36,938 nt of DNA from Muribaculum sp. GTDB lineage: Bacteria > Bacillota > Clostridia > Lachnospirales > Lachnospiraceae. The position numbers and the translations under genes were made by a program. The DNA lies in the NCBI GenBank assembly GCA_023663505.1, contig JAMPHH010000026.1:1-36938 (forward strand), in the 5' to 3' direction. Each line of letters starts with the position of its first letter. The first letter of the stretch is position 1. This document shows positions 25,196-33,795 of the stretch, piece by piece. The notes under the pieces are model-generated. The model did no database searches and had not been told where the DNA came from. It saw nothing but the letters and a program-made list of their open reading frames with translations.

Positions 25196-26350
25196 ATGAC
25201 AAACAACGAAAAAGCATTGATGCTGCACGAGCAATGGAACGGTAAATTAGAGACCATCTCCAAAGCACCCGTCAATTCCAGAGAGGACTTGGCGCTCTGC
25301 TATACTCCCGGCGTGGCGGAGCCCTGCAAGGTGATCGCTAAGGACAAGGAGGCAGCTTACAAATACACAATGAAATCCAACACCGTCGCCGTGGTTTCCG
25401 ACGGCAGCGCCGTGTTGGGACTTGGCAATATCGGTCCCCATGCCGCCATGCCCGTTATGGAGGGCAAGGCAGTATTATTCAAGGAATTTGGCGGGGTCAA
25501 CGCCGTCCCCATCTGTCTCGACACACAGGACACCGAGGAGATCATCAAGGCGGTGACATGGCTCGCCCCGGGGTTTGGCGGCATTAACTTAGAGGATATC
25601 AGCGCCCCCCGCTGTTTTGAGATCGAGGAACGCTTGAAGGCGACGCTGGATATTCCCGTTTTTCATGACGACCAGCATGGCACTGCGATCGTGGTTCTTG
25701 CCGGAATCATCAACGCCCTGAAGGTGGTGAAGAAGCAAAAGGAGGACTGTCGCGTGGTGGTAAACGGCGCGGGAAGCGCAGGCGTAGCGATCACCAAGCT
25801 GCTTCTCACCTATGGCTTTACCAATGTCATCATGTGTGACAAGGTCGGTATCCTGTCCAAGGACACGGACGGCTTAAACTGGATGCAGAAGAAAATGACC
25901 GAGCTCACGAACCCTAACAACGAGACAGGCACCCTCGCCGACGCCATGAAGGGAGCGGATATCTTCGTGGGAGTCTCCGCCCCGGGCATTGTGAGCCCCG
26001 ATATGGTCTCCTCCATGAATCATGACGCCATTCTCTTCGCCATGGCAAATCCGGTGCCCGAGATCATGCCTGACATTGCCAAGGCTGCCGGAGCCAAGGT
26101 TGTGGGAACAGGGCGCAGCGACTTCCCCAATCAGGTCAACAACGTGGTTGCCTTTCCGGGCATCTTCAAGGGCGCCTTGGAGGGACGTGCCACACAGATC
26201 ACCGAGGAGATGAAGCTTGCCGCTGCCGCCGCAATCGCGAGTCTGGTGCCGGACGATGAGCTTGGCGAGGACAATATCATGCCCGAGGCGTTTAACCCCA
26301 AGGTGGCGGAGCTCGTGGCGGACGCAGTCAAATCCCATATCGCGCGATAG
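25196..26350 (+). CDS. Malic enzyme (malate dehydrogenase, decarboxylating)
   Basis: Oxidises and decarboxylates malate to pyruvate with NAD(P). The 384-residue protein is the short bacterial type. Motifs: YTPGVAEPC with Y36, the SDGSAVLGLGNIGPHAAMPV block (68-87), catalytic K91 in EGKAVLFKEFGG, metal-binding EDISAPRCFEIE and FHDDQHGTA (156-163), the Rossmann NGAGSAG (190-196), and FAMANPVPEI near residue 280. AGAGAGG precedes the ATG at 25196. Cofactor choice was not decided. A short 43-base gap leads to the DUF4364 gene, so the two may share a transcript. Confidence 0.95.
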   Translation: MTNNEKALMLHEQWNGKLETISKAPVNSREDLALCYTPGVAEPCKVIAKDKEAAYKYTMKSNTVAVVSDGSAVLGLGNIGPHAAMPVMEGKAVLFKEFGGVNAVPICLDTQDTEEIIKAVTWLAPGFGGINLEDISAPRCFEIEERLKATLDIPVFHDDQHGTAIVVLAGIINALKVVKKQKEDCRVVVNGAGSAGVAITKLLLTYGFTNVIMCDKVGILSKDTDGLNWMQKKMTELTNPNNETGTLADAMKGADIFVGVSAPGIVSPDMVSSMNHDAILFAMANPVPEIMPDIAKAAGAKVVGTGRSDFPNQVNNVVAFPGIFKGALEGRATQITEEMKLAAAAAIASLVPDDELGEDNIMPEAFNPKVAELVADAVKSHIAR

Positions 26351-26393
26351 CCGAGAGGCTTTCGGATACGGAAATTCATAAAAAGGAGCCGCC

Positions 26394-26909
26394 ATGCTGC
26401 AGGAACCGCTGACCTTCAACAAATTAATCATATTGTATATGCTAAGCCGAGTGTCCTTTCCACTTACAAGGACACAGATCGGAGATTTTCTCCTCGATAG
26501 GGATTATGCTAATTTTCTGCCCTTGCAGCAGGCTATCGGAGAATTGGACGAAGCCGGTATGATCCGCTCTCAGGCAAACGGAAACCGCACCCTCCTGACC
26601 ATCACCGCGGAGGGCGAACAGACGCTGCGATACCTCGGCAGCCGCATCAACGCCTCCATCAAGCGTGAGATTGATACCTATTTTAAGGAACAGGGACATA
26701 CGTTGCGAAATGAGATAGCGGTGCAGAGCAATTATTACAAATCAACCTCCGGCGAGTACGAAGCGCATTTGATCGCCATGGACAGGGATATCAAATTAGT
26801 GGATATCACGCTGTCCGTGCCGACCAAGGAGAGCGCAGCCGCCATCTGCGACAATTGGACTGCCAAAAACGAGACGATCTATCAATTTCTGATTCAGGAA
26901 TTATTCTGA
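26394..26909 (+). CDS. DUF4364 family winged-helix protein
   Basis: A 171-residue protein of a family seen across Clostridia. The N-terminal 80 residues read as a winged helix (LTFNKLIILYMLSRV, FLPLQQAIGELDEAGMI, then the wing with TLLTITAEGEQTL), followed by a beta-rich C-terminal half. A role as transcription regulator is inferred from the fold; the target is unknown. AAAAGGAG precedes the ATG at 26394. It follows the malic enzyme gene closely, and its last 16 bases overlap the 3' end of rarA on the other strand, so the two transcripts must run into each other. Confidence 0.82.
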   Translation: MLQEPLTFNKLIILYMLSRVSFPLTRTQIGDFLLDRDYANFLPLQQAIGELDEAGMIRSQANGNRTLLTITAEGEQTLRYLGSRINASIKREIDTYFKEQGHTLRNEIAVQSNYYKSTSGEYEAHLIAMDRDIKLVDITLSVPTKESAAAICDNWTAKNETIYQFLIQELF

Positions 26910-28228
26910 GCCTCCTCCCGGATACGCTTCATATGTTCCCTGATTTTTACCTCATACCCGTTGCCCGAGGGATTGTAGAACTCTCTCCCGCTCAGCTCAT
27001 AGGGCAGATATTGCTGCTCCACATAATGATTGGGGTAATCATGGGCATATTTATACCCTGTGCCATGCCCCAGCTTCGCCGCCCCCTTATAATGCGCGTC
27101 CTGCAGATGCGTAGGGATAGGCAGGCTGCCGCTGCGCTCCACCTCTCCAAACGCCTGCTCGATCGCCACACAGCTTGCATTGGACTTCGGCGCGCACGCC
27201 ACATATACCGCCGCTTGGGACAGAATGATCTGCGCCTCGGGCATACCGACGCGCTCCACGGCAAGTGACGCGTTGGTCGCCACCACAAGAGCCTGCGGAT
27301 CCGCGTTTCCAACATCCTCAGCCGCGCATATCATAATGCGTCTGGCGATAAAGGTCACACTCTCGCCCGCATAGAGCATTCGCGCCAGATAATAGACTGC
27401 CGCGTCCGGGTCGGAGCCGCGCATACTCTTGATAAAGGCGGAGATCGTGTCATAGTGGCTGTCACCGTTTTTGTCGTAACGCGCCGCGCGCTTCTGAATA
27501 CACTCCTGCGCCACCTCGAGCGTGATATGGATTAGGTCGTCCGCCCCCCGCTCGGTGGTCATCACACCCAGCTCCACGGCATTTAACGCATGTCTGGCGT
27601 CTCCGCCCGCGATATCCGCGAGGAAATCCAACGCCTCCTCGTCTATCACCGCGCGGTAGCTTCCCATCCCCCGCTCCTCGTCTGTCACCGCCTTGCGCAG
27701 GAGCTCCTTCACCGCCTGCTTGGGAATCGGCTTTAATTCAAATATGATCGAACGGGAAATCAACGCCCCGTTTACCTCAAAATAAGGATTCTCCGTGGTA
27801 GCCCCGATCAAGATGATCGTCCCGTCCTCCACGAAGGGGAGCAGGTAGTCCTGCTGACTTTTGTTAAAACGATGAATCTCGTCAATAAAGAGAATCGTCC
27901 GCCTGCCGTACATCCCCTGCAATTCCTTCGCCTTGCCCACTACCTCCTCCATGTCCTTCTTGCCCGCGACGGTGGCGTTGATCTGTGTGAACTCCGCACT
28001 GGTGGTATTGGCGATCACTCTGGCAAGCGTGGTCTTACCCGTCCCCGGAGGGCCGTAGAAGATGACCGAGCTGATCTTGTCCGCCTTGATCGCGCGGTAG
28101 AGCAGCTTGTCCCTGCCGATGATATGCTCCTGCCCCACCACCTCCTCCAACACGCGGGGGCGCATTCTGGCAGCCAACGGCGACTCCTTCTCCATACTGG
28201 TGCTTCTCATATATTCAAAGATATCCAT
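26894..28228 (-). CDS. rarA: Replication-associated recombination protein A (RarA/MgsA)
   Basis: A 444-residue AAA+ ATPase that acts at stalled replication forks, related to clamp loader subunits. Residues 18-36 give the family start PLAARMRPRVLEEVVGQEH. Walker A is GPPGTGKT (59-66), Walker B FIDEIHRF (114-121), sensor 1 IGATTENP (141-148). The lid and the tetramerisation domain follow with the conserved SDPDAAVYYLARML and NYPNHYVEQQYLP-like region near the end. The start MDIFEYM has a GAGG just before it with short spacing. It ends the leftward run of genes and overlaps the DUF4364 gene tail-to-tail by 16 bases. Confidence 0.94.
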   Translation of the reverse strand: MDIFEYMRSTSMEKESPLAARMRPRVLEEVVGQEHIIGRDKLLYRAIKADKISSVIFYGPPGTGKTTLARVIANTTSAEFTQINATVAGKKDMEEVVGKAKELQGMYGRRTILFIDEIHRFNKSQQDYLLPFVEDGTIILIGATTENPYFEVNGALISRSIIFELKPIPKQAVKELLRKAVTDEERGMGSYRAVIDEEALDFLADIAGGDARHALNAVELGVMTTERGADDLIHITLEVAQECIQKRAARYDKNGDSHYDTISAFIKSMRGSDPDAAVYYLARMLYAGESVTFIARRIMICAAEDVGNADPQALVVATNASLAVERVGMPEAQIILSQAAVYVACAPKSNASCVAIEQAFGEVERSGSLPIPTHLQDAHYKGAAKLGHGTGYKYAHDYPNHYVEQQYLPYELSGREFYNPSGNGYEVKIREHMKRIREEAQNNS

Positions 28229-28250
28229 TCCTCATTTACTCCGTTTCCCG

Positions 28251-28880
28251 TCAAGGCTCCAACGAAAGCTCCTCCCGTGTCCGCTCAAAATACACACTGC
28301 CCTGAAAACATCCCGTCTCGCAAAGCCGAATCGTAATCTCCAGCATCCGTCCGTCCAAAAGATGATACATCCGCTGCCTGTCCCAACGGATTCCCTCGAG
28401 ATACTCAAGCTGCCTGCCGTTCAACCCCTCAAGCTCCTCCAGCTTCGTGCTCCTCCTGCCAAAGTCACAGGACACATACGCCTTCCCCATATCCGACTCT
28501 CCGTGATATCCCTTAAGCCTCGTCAACAGCTCTCCCGCCGTCACGCTCCGCTTACTCCATTCTCCCTCCGAGGTCTTCCCGCCCTCGTCCACAAGCACCC
28601 GCCGAAAACTGGTCTTGCCGTACTCGCCGTGCTCCTGCACATAAGTATATTTGGGCTGTGCCCCTCCCCGCACGGGTTCTGTGCGCAGCAAGATCCCCTC
28701 CTCCAGATAATACTCCGTCACAGCCTCCCTCACCCGCTCATAGGACACAGGATAGCTCAAATGCTCCGAGATCTGCTTAGCGGTATAGCCTTGGTCGGCA
28801 AGATGACGAATCGCCCCGCCACATGCAAACTCAAATATAAAATTGGATAATGCCCCCTGAAAATAACCTTCCTTGCTCAA
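28251..28880 (-). CDS. Conserved hypothetical protein with N-terminal helix-turn-helix-like part
   Basis: A 209-residue soluble protein. The start is TTG at 28880, five bases after AGGAGA; no better ATG is available. Residues 1-60 look helical with a possible helix-turn-helix (YTAKQISEHLSYPVSYERVR), after which comes a beta-rich C-terminal domain ending in YFERTREELSLEP. It is 22 bases upstream of rarA and 44 downstream of the phosphoesterase gene, so probably in one operon with them. Function not recognised; a DNA-binding or regulatory role is only suggested by the N-terminus. Confidence 0.72.
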   Translation of the reverse strand: MSKEGYFQGALSNFIFEFACGGAIRHLADQGYTAKQISEHLSYPVSYERVREAVTEYYLEEGILLRTEPVRGGAQPKYTYVQEHGEYGKTSFRRVLVDEGGKTSEGEWSKRSVTAGELLTRLKGYHGESDMGKAYVSCDFGRRSTKLEELEGLNGRQLEYLEGIRWDRQRMYHLLDGRMLEITIRLCETGCFQGSVYFERTREELSLEP

Positions 28881-28924
28881 CGGCTCTCCTCACCACAACA
28901 ATCACATATTGTAACCATTCAATA

Positions 28925-29548
28925 TCAGCGAGTCAGATTCGCCTGCACGTCCTCCGCCTCAAAATCGAAGACACATCTCTCAAAGGCGTTGATCACATGC
29001 GTGTCATTGTACTTGTCATATCGCTTATACTGTCTGCCATAATTCATATGGACATGACCATGCAGGAAAAACTTAGGCTTATACTTATCCAACAGATAGA
29101 GAAAGGCGCGAAACCCCTGATGCGGCAGATCCTCGCCGTCATTGAATTGATATGCAGGCGCGTGGGTCACCAAAATGTCGAACCCGCCGTGCCGCCAGAT
29201 CGTCGGCCGGAGCTTTTGTACGCGGCACTGCATTTGAAATTCCGTATACTGATGCTCTCCGGGCTTGTAGCGCATAGAGCCGCCAAGCCCCAGAATCCGC
29301 ACCCCCTCATGGACATAGATCGTGTCCTCGATACAGACGCAGCCGTCAGGCGGGGTTTTCTCATACTTTGCATCATGATTCCCGTGCACGTACAACACGG
29401 GCACTGACGTCATCGTGACCAGAAAAGACAGATAATTAGGGTCTAAATCCCCACAGGAAATGATCAAATCAATTCCGTCCAACATTCCTTTTTTGTAAAA
29501 ATCCCACAAGAACTTGGATTCCTCATCTGCAATGGCAAGTATCCTCAT
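28925..29548 (-). CDS. Calcineurin-like metallophosphoesterase
   Basis: A 207-residue cytosolic phosphoesterase of unknown substrate. Metal motifs seen: SCGDLD (31-36), YVHGNHD (53-59), THAP (128-131) and HGHVH (163-167). The first family motif, usually Asp-x-His near the N-terminus, reads ADEES here (D8, E9), so one histidine ligand is replaced; some subgroups do this. The ATG at 29548 follows a purine-rich AGAGGGGATAGAGAG stretch. Gaps to its neighbours are 44 and 14 bases, which points to the same operon as the BMP-fusion protein and rarA. Confidence 0.88.
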   Translation of the reverse strand: MRILAIADEESKFLWDFYKKGMLDGIDLIISCGDLDPNYLSFLVTMTSVPVLYVHGNHDAKYEKTPPDGCVCIEDTIYVHEGVRILGLGGSMRYKPGEHQYTEFQMQCRVQKLRPTIWRHGGFDILVTHAPAYQFNDGEDLPHQGFRAFLYLLDKYKPKFFLHGHVHMNYGRQYKRYDKYNDTHVINAFERCVFDFEAEDVQANLTR

Positions 29549-29562
29549 GCTCTCTATCCCCT

Positions 29563-31476
29563 CTAGCGTTCCACTGTCTCCAACCCCTGTTGGCTGATCA
29601 CGGGCTGCGCCGCGTCCCGCAGCTCCTCAGGACTGGGAATCGAGCCGATCACGTTCTCCACCAGCCAGTCCATATTAATGATCTCCTGTGCGGAAAGCTG
29701 CTTTTCGGGATCGTCCTGAATCATTCCCTCCTGAGAATAAAGGACTCCGGAGAAGGGTGTGAATTCCTCCATACGGATAGTCTTTTTCAGAAGATTTACC
29801 AATCGCTTCGTTCCGATGGGCAGGCTTTGGGAATAGATTACGTCCACCACATCTGCCGACATCCCCCACCAATAATTGATCGCTTTCACGGCGTCCGTGC
29901 TCTCGTCATATTTCCACGCACCGTCCATGATCGTGCGAATCAGCCTCTCGTAAAATTTGCCCCAATGCCACAGCGGCATGGCAAGACTGCGCGTGTATGC
30001 GTTCTCCACGCTAAACAGCCCAAAATACCGCGAGGCGTCCTCGGGAATACTCATATCCTGCCCTGAGATCACAGAGATATCCCGCTCCTGCAGCTTCTCC
30101 AAGCTGTCCGAATTGTCCTTTAACCTCGACCACTCCAGATAGACCTCCGCCCTCGGATTCACCATCTTGGCTCCCAAGGCAAAGGCATTGATCCCCGCGA
30201 TCACCCCAAGGATTGGATAATCGGCGATGTAGCCCAAGCGGTTATTGTCCGACATCGCTCCCGCGATAGCACCCATCAGGAATTTTGCCTCATGCATCCG
30301 CGCGTAGTAGGTTCGTATGTATCGGTGGGAGGTGTTCAGGGAACAGTTCAATATACGGACGTCAGGGTGTGCGATCGCCGCCTTGACGCTCCCCATCACA
30401 AACGCGGGCGTGGTCGTGAACACCACGTTGCAGCCGTCCGCTATGGCGGCTTCAATGGTTTCCTCCGCCGACTCCTCCGTGATATTCTCATAGCAGACCG
30501 TGGATACCTCGTCCGAGAAGGTCTCCTCGATATGCTGTCTCCCAAGCTCATGGGCGTAAGTCCATGCAGACGACCCCGGCGTTTTCTCAAAAATAAACGC
30601 AATCTTAACCTTGGACGAGCTCATGGGCAGAATCCGATTCAGCAATGTCTTCTTCTCCTGCGTCGGCTCCATCTTAAGCTCCACCATATTCTGTGCCCCG
30701 CCGACCATGAACTCCTCCCAGCTCTTGCTCACAAGCCCCCTGAGCTCAGCCGAGGTCTTGTCCTCCAAGCTCCTGTAATCATATAATGTAATAAAGGATA
30801 GGAATGCGTCCCCTGTGGTGATCGGCAGCTTACCCCCGCCGTTCGCCATATACTCCGCCTTGAACTTGGCATAAATCGCATTGAAATCCATTCTGTCATC
30901 ATCAGTCCACGTCTCCTGTTCACCCTTGCCCACAGCCTCCTGCAACTTGGCAAAGCTTCCCAGATTGGAGAACCAGACATAATTGATCTGTGACAGCCCG
31001 TAAAAATCCAAGAATTCATAATACAGCTTGTTGCTTTTCTCCTGTGTTCTGGGCGGGAGGATACGCGTCACCTCCCCCGGCACGGATACCGCGTCAAAAA
31101 ACTTCAACACGCTGACGCGCTTATTGCCCTCGAGCACATAATATTCATTCATATATTCATAAGCCTTGATCGGGTCATGAATCCCCTCCTCCGTGTGGCT
31201 GATGCACAGATTCTCCCATTTTACGGCAAACTCCGTGTCAGAGCGCAGGATTGGCATAAAATTGCCCGCAAAGGCATTGCTCCTCCCTCCGGTCTTCGTC
31301 CCCACGATCCGCTCTATTGGAATCTGCACAAGCCCCACGGGAATCTCCGCGTAATGGTGATTGCGGGGCAAAATATCGTCCAACACCTTGAGCATGGGCT
31401 GATCGCCCTTCATCAATCTCGCCTGATAATCCTTTTTGCCTAATTTATAAGCCTTCTCATACTCTGCCAAAGCCAT
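29563..31476 (-). CDS. Cytosolic BMP-domain protein with ParB-like N-terminal domain
   Basis: A 637-residue protein with an odd domain mix. The ATG at 31476 follows GAGGAGGAG; the longer frame from 31503 runs through that box. There is no signal peptide or lipobox. Residues 50-130 resemble a ParB/sulfiredoxin-type nuclease fold: QIPIERIVG, then YYVLEGNKRVSVLKFF, where family members carry a G-x-x-R. Residues 289-590 resemble the BMP/PnrA nucleoside-binding lipoprotein fold (VKIAFIFEKTPGSSAWTYAH, VVFTTTPAFVMG, LGYIADYPILGVIAGINAFA). Normal BMP proteins are exported. A cytosolic nucleoside or ligand sensor coupled to a ParB-like NTP-binding domain is my inference. It stands 64 bases downstream of the K+ channel gene. 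Confidence 0.78.
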   Translation of the reverse strand: MALAEYEKAYKLGKKDYQARLMKGDQPMLKVLDDILPRNHHYAEIPVGLVQIPIERIVGTKTGGRSNAFAGNFMPILRSDTEFAVKWENLCISHTEEGIHDPIKAYEYMNEYYVLEGNKRVSVLKFFDAVSVPGEVTRILPPRTQEKSNKLYYEFLDFYGLSQINYVWFSNLGSFAKLQEAVGKGEQETWTDDDRMDFNAIYAKFKAEYMANGGGKLPITTGDAFLSFITLYDYRSLEDKTSAELRGLVSKSWEEFMVGGAQNMVELKMEPTQEKKTLLNRILPMSSSKVKIAFIFEKTPGSSAWTYAHELGRQHIEETFSDEVSTVCYENITEESAEETIEAAIADGCNVVFTTTPAFVMGSVKAAIAHPDVRILNCSLNTSHRYIRTYYARMHEAKFLMGAIAGAMSDNNRLGYIADYPILGVIAGINAFALGAKMVNPRAEVYLEWSRLKDNSDSLEKLQERDISVISGQDMSIPEDASRYFGLFSVENAYTRSLAMPLWHWGKFYERLIRTIMDGAWKYDESTDAVKAINYWWGMSADVVDVIYSQSLPIGTKRLVNLLKKTIRMEEFTPFSGVLYSQEGMIQDDPEKQLSAQEIINMDWLVENVIGSIPSPEELRDAAQPVISQQGLETVER

Positions 31477-31540
31477 GACAAACTCCTCCTCGTATATACA
31501 CATGCTGCCGCTGCAGCCCTACCCTTCGCCTTCATAAAAT

Positions 31541-32425
31541 CTAATGCTGCATATCCTGTCCCATCAAATATAATATATACTCGCCCACGGACATATCCCG
31601 CTTTGCGGCGCGCTTCTCCAACATCTGAAGCGTGTCGCCCTCCAGAAAGCTCCCCGCGTCCCCTCGAAGCCTTGCGTAATATTCCACAAATCCCGCGCTA
31701 ATCACACCCGTGGGGATCGCCACGACGCACACTCCCAGAAGCGCTATAATGATCGCCACAAGCTTGCCGCCTATGGTGATCGGATAAATATCCCCATAGC
31801 CCACCGTCAACACCGTGGACATCGCCCACCAGATTCCTGAGAACGCGTTCTCAAACACCTCCGGCTGCACATCATGCTCAAACCCATACATACACAGAGA
31901 CGCCGCGAGCATGATCATGGCGATCATACAGATAGAGGACATCAACTGCTTCTTTTTCTCCATGACCACCGCCGCCACAATATTGAAGGCGTCAAAGCTC
32001 TGGTTGACACGGAAAAGCCGCATGATACGAATGACCCTGATCATACGCAGCGCGACGATACCATTAGAGTACAGCGGGGCAAAGTAGGACACGATGGTCA
32101 GCAGATCCACCACGCCATAAAACGAGCACAAGAACCTCCCCACCGCACGAAGCCCCTTCTCCTGCGGGTAGAGCAGATCGCTTGTCCACAGACGAAGCAG
32201 ATACTCTATAATAAAAATAATGATCGTCGCAAACTCGATACCGTCCAAAACCGCGGCATACGGCGCCATGGAATCAAAGGTCTGCAGAAATATCACGCTG
32301 ATACTGGTAATTATAGCGCACACGATAAAAAAATCAAAAGCTCTGCTGGGGATATCCACTCTGGTTCCAATCTGTATGATATCAAATATTCGCTTCTTGG
32401 TGTCACGTTTTATCTTCATATTCAT
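31541..32425 (-). CDS. Voltage-gated-type potassium channel
   Basis: A 294-residue membrane protein of the six-helix Kv type. Helices lie near 30-50 (S1), 60-80 (S2), 100-118 (S3), 122-140 (S4), 160-180 (S5) and 221-245 (S6). S4 is ALRMIRVIRIMRLFRV with arginines at 127, 130, 133, 136 and 139, a proper voltage-sensor spacing. The pore has the selectivity filter TVGYGD (207-212). A short cytosolic C-terminal tail follows; there is no RCK domain. The start is uncertain, since two ATGs lie two codons apart and the ribosome site is weak. Gaps to the MalY gene and BMP-fusion gene are 51 and 64 bases. Confidence 0.92.
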   Translation of the reverse strand: MNMKIKRDTKKRIFDIIQIGTRVDIPSRAFDFFIVCAIITSISVIFLQTFDSMAPYAAVLDGIEFATIIIFIIEYLLRLWTSDLLYPQEKGLRAVGRFLCSFYGVVDLLTIVSYFAPLYSNGIVALRMIRVIRIMRLFRVNQSFDAFNIVAAVVMEKKKQLMSSICMIAMIMLAASLCMYGFEHDVQPEVFENAFSGIWWAMSTVLTVGYGDIYPITIGGKLVAIIIALLGVCVVAIPTGVISAGFVEYYARLRGDAGSFLEGDTLQMLEKRAAKRDMSVGEYILYLMGQDMQH

Positions 32426-32460
32426 CCGTCAACCTAATCATCCGCTCCTGCCACAAAAGA

Positions 32461-32480
32461 TTGAAAAATTTATTTTTCAA
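32461..32480 (-). terminator. AT-rich hairpin at the malY-type stop codon
   Basis: TTGAAAAAT (32461-32469) and ATTTTTCAA (32472-32480) pair around a 2-base loop. The hairpin overlaps the stop codon of the aminotransferase gene and CTTTTG follows on the minus strand. The stem is weak, so termination is uncertain. Confidence 0.4.
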
Positions 32481-33640
32481 CCTATGCCCGTCCGAAGCCG
32501 CCGCAGACCGTCCTGCAGCCTTGCCTTGGGACAGGCGATATTAAGCCTGAGAAAAGCCTCCCCCGTCCTGCCATACTGCACTCCGTCCGACAGATACAGA
32601 CCTGTCTTACGCCTGATCTGCTCTGCAAGCGTCCTCGAATCGCTGCACAGGGCAGAACAGTCTAGCCATAGAAGATAAGTCGCCTCGGAAGGAACCACCT
32701 TGACATCGGGAATCTGTTCCGCGATATAGTCCCTCACCAGACATTTATTCTCATACAGATACTCCCTGAGCGCATTCAGCCACGGCTCCCCATGCCGAAA
32801 CGCCGCAATCGCCGCTTGAACGGCAAAGACATTCGGCTCCGCCACCTCGTCCGTATTCAGGGCGCGATTCACCTTGTGCCGCAGGAATTCGTTCGGCACG
32901 ATTGCCGCCGCGGTCTGCAGACCCGCTATATTAAAGGTCTTAGTGGGTGCCACACAGGTAATGCTGTTCTCCCTGCACAGCTCCGATACGGACGCAAAGG
33001 GTACATATTCCTTCCCCGGGTCTGTGATATCGCAGTGAATCTCATCTGCTACCACAAGCACATGATGCTTTGCACACAGCTCCCCAATCCGCGCAAGCCG
33101 CTCCCTGTCCCAAATCTTTCCCACAGGATTGTGCGGATTACACAAAATCATCATGGTTGTCTGGGGAAGGGCAAGCCCCCTTTCGAGCTCCTCAAAGTCA
33201 ATATCATACTCGTTTCCGTCATATACAAGCGGACACTGAAGCACATTTCTGCCGTTATTGACAATGGAATTAAAGAAAATATTGTAAACAGGAGTCTGAA
33301 TCAACACGTTTTCCCCCGGAGTGGTTAATTTCCTCACCACACTTGAAAGAATCGGCACCACACCCGTGGCAAAAATGACCCATTCCTTCTCCACCCCAAA
33401 ATGATGCCTGCGCCCCCACCAATCTGCGATTGCTTCGTTCCATTCCTTCGGTATGACGGAATAACCGAAAATCCCATGCTCGAGCCTTTCCCGCAATGCG
33501 TCCGTGATCTCAGGGGCGGTGCGGAAATCCATATCCGCCACCCACATGGGAAGCTCGTGCTCCTCCACGTCCCACTTTAATGAGTTTGTACCTGAGCGGT
33601 CAATCTCCTCGTCAAACCAAGCTCTGTAATCCTTTTCCAT
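32477..33640 (-). CDS. MalY/PatB-family PLP-dependent C-S lyase/aminotransferase
   Basis: A 387-residue fold type I PLP enzyme. MalY/PatB proteins usually cleave cystathionine or cysteine conjugates. The family opening is LPMWVADMDF (30-39). Further motifs: NPHNPVGKIW (168-177), the cofactor aspartate in VVADEIHCDI (D199), and the Schiff-base lysine K234 in APTKTFNIAG. The C-terminal arginine is in FLRLNIACP, which binds the substrate carboxylate. AGGGG lies before the ATG at 33640. The leader holds a 9-pair hairpin (33656-33679) that ends four bases from this ribosome site. Substrate could also be another amino acid. Confidence 0.93.
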   Translation of the reverse strand: MEKDYRAWFDEEIDRSGTNSLKWDVEEHELPMWVADMDFRTAPEITDALRERLEHGIFGYSVIPKEWNEAIADWWGRRHHFGVEKEWVIFATGVVPILSSVVRKLTTPGENVLIQTPVYNIFFNSIVNNGRNVLQCPLVYDGNEYDIDFEELERGLALPQTTMMILCNPHNPVGKIWDRERLARIGELCAKHHVLVVADEIHCDITDPGKEYVPFASVSELCRENSITCVAPTKTFNIAGLQTAAAIVPNEFLRHKVNRALNTDEVAEPNVFAVQAAIAAFRHGEPWLNALREYLYENKCLVRDYIAEQIPDVKVVPSEATYLLWLDCSALCSDSRTLAEQIRRKTGLYLSDGVQYGRTGEAFLRLNIACPKARLQDGLRRLRTGIG

Positions 33641-33655
33641 TCTTATACCCCTGCA

Positions 33656-33679
33656 TATCGCAGGCTTCCACCTGCGATA
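33656..33679 (-). other. Hairpin next to the ribosome site of the MalY-type gene
   Basis: TATCGCAGG (33656-33664) and CCTGCGATA (33671-33679) form a perfect 9-pair stem with a 6-base loop. On the mRNA it ends just before the AGGGG ribosome site (33648-33652). It may affect initiation or belong to the repeat region that follows. Confidence 0.6.
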
Positions 33680-33703
33680 CTGCCTCCAATAAAAAGTCCG
33701 TGA

Positions 33704-33790
33704 GAAGAACGCTGCCCTTGCGTTCTTCAGTGTGAGATTTAGAATTTCTTAGACAGCGTGTTTTGCTGTCTTAGAAATTCTTCTCACACT
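33704..33790 (-). repeat. Two-hairpin 3'-UTR element, copy 2 (family B)
   Basis: Hairpin 2 is GAAGAACGC/GCGTTCTTC (33704-33712/33720-33728). Hairpin 1 has outer stem AGTGTGAG/CTCACACT (33729-33736/33783-33790), an asymmetric internal loop (4 against 1), and a 17-position core AGAATTTCTTAGACAGC (33741-33757) against 33765-33781 with a single T-T mismatch and a 7-base loop. It begins five bases after the stop codon of the DUF3737 gene. The order, the mismatch and the bulge side match copy 1 at 3617-3702. Confidence 0.9.
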
Positions 33791-33795
33791 TATAC

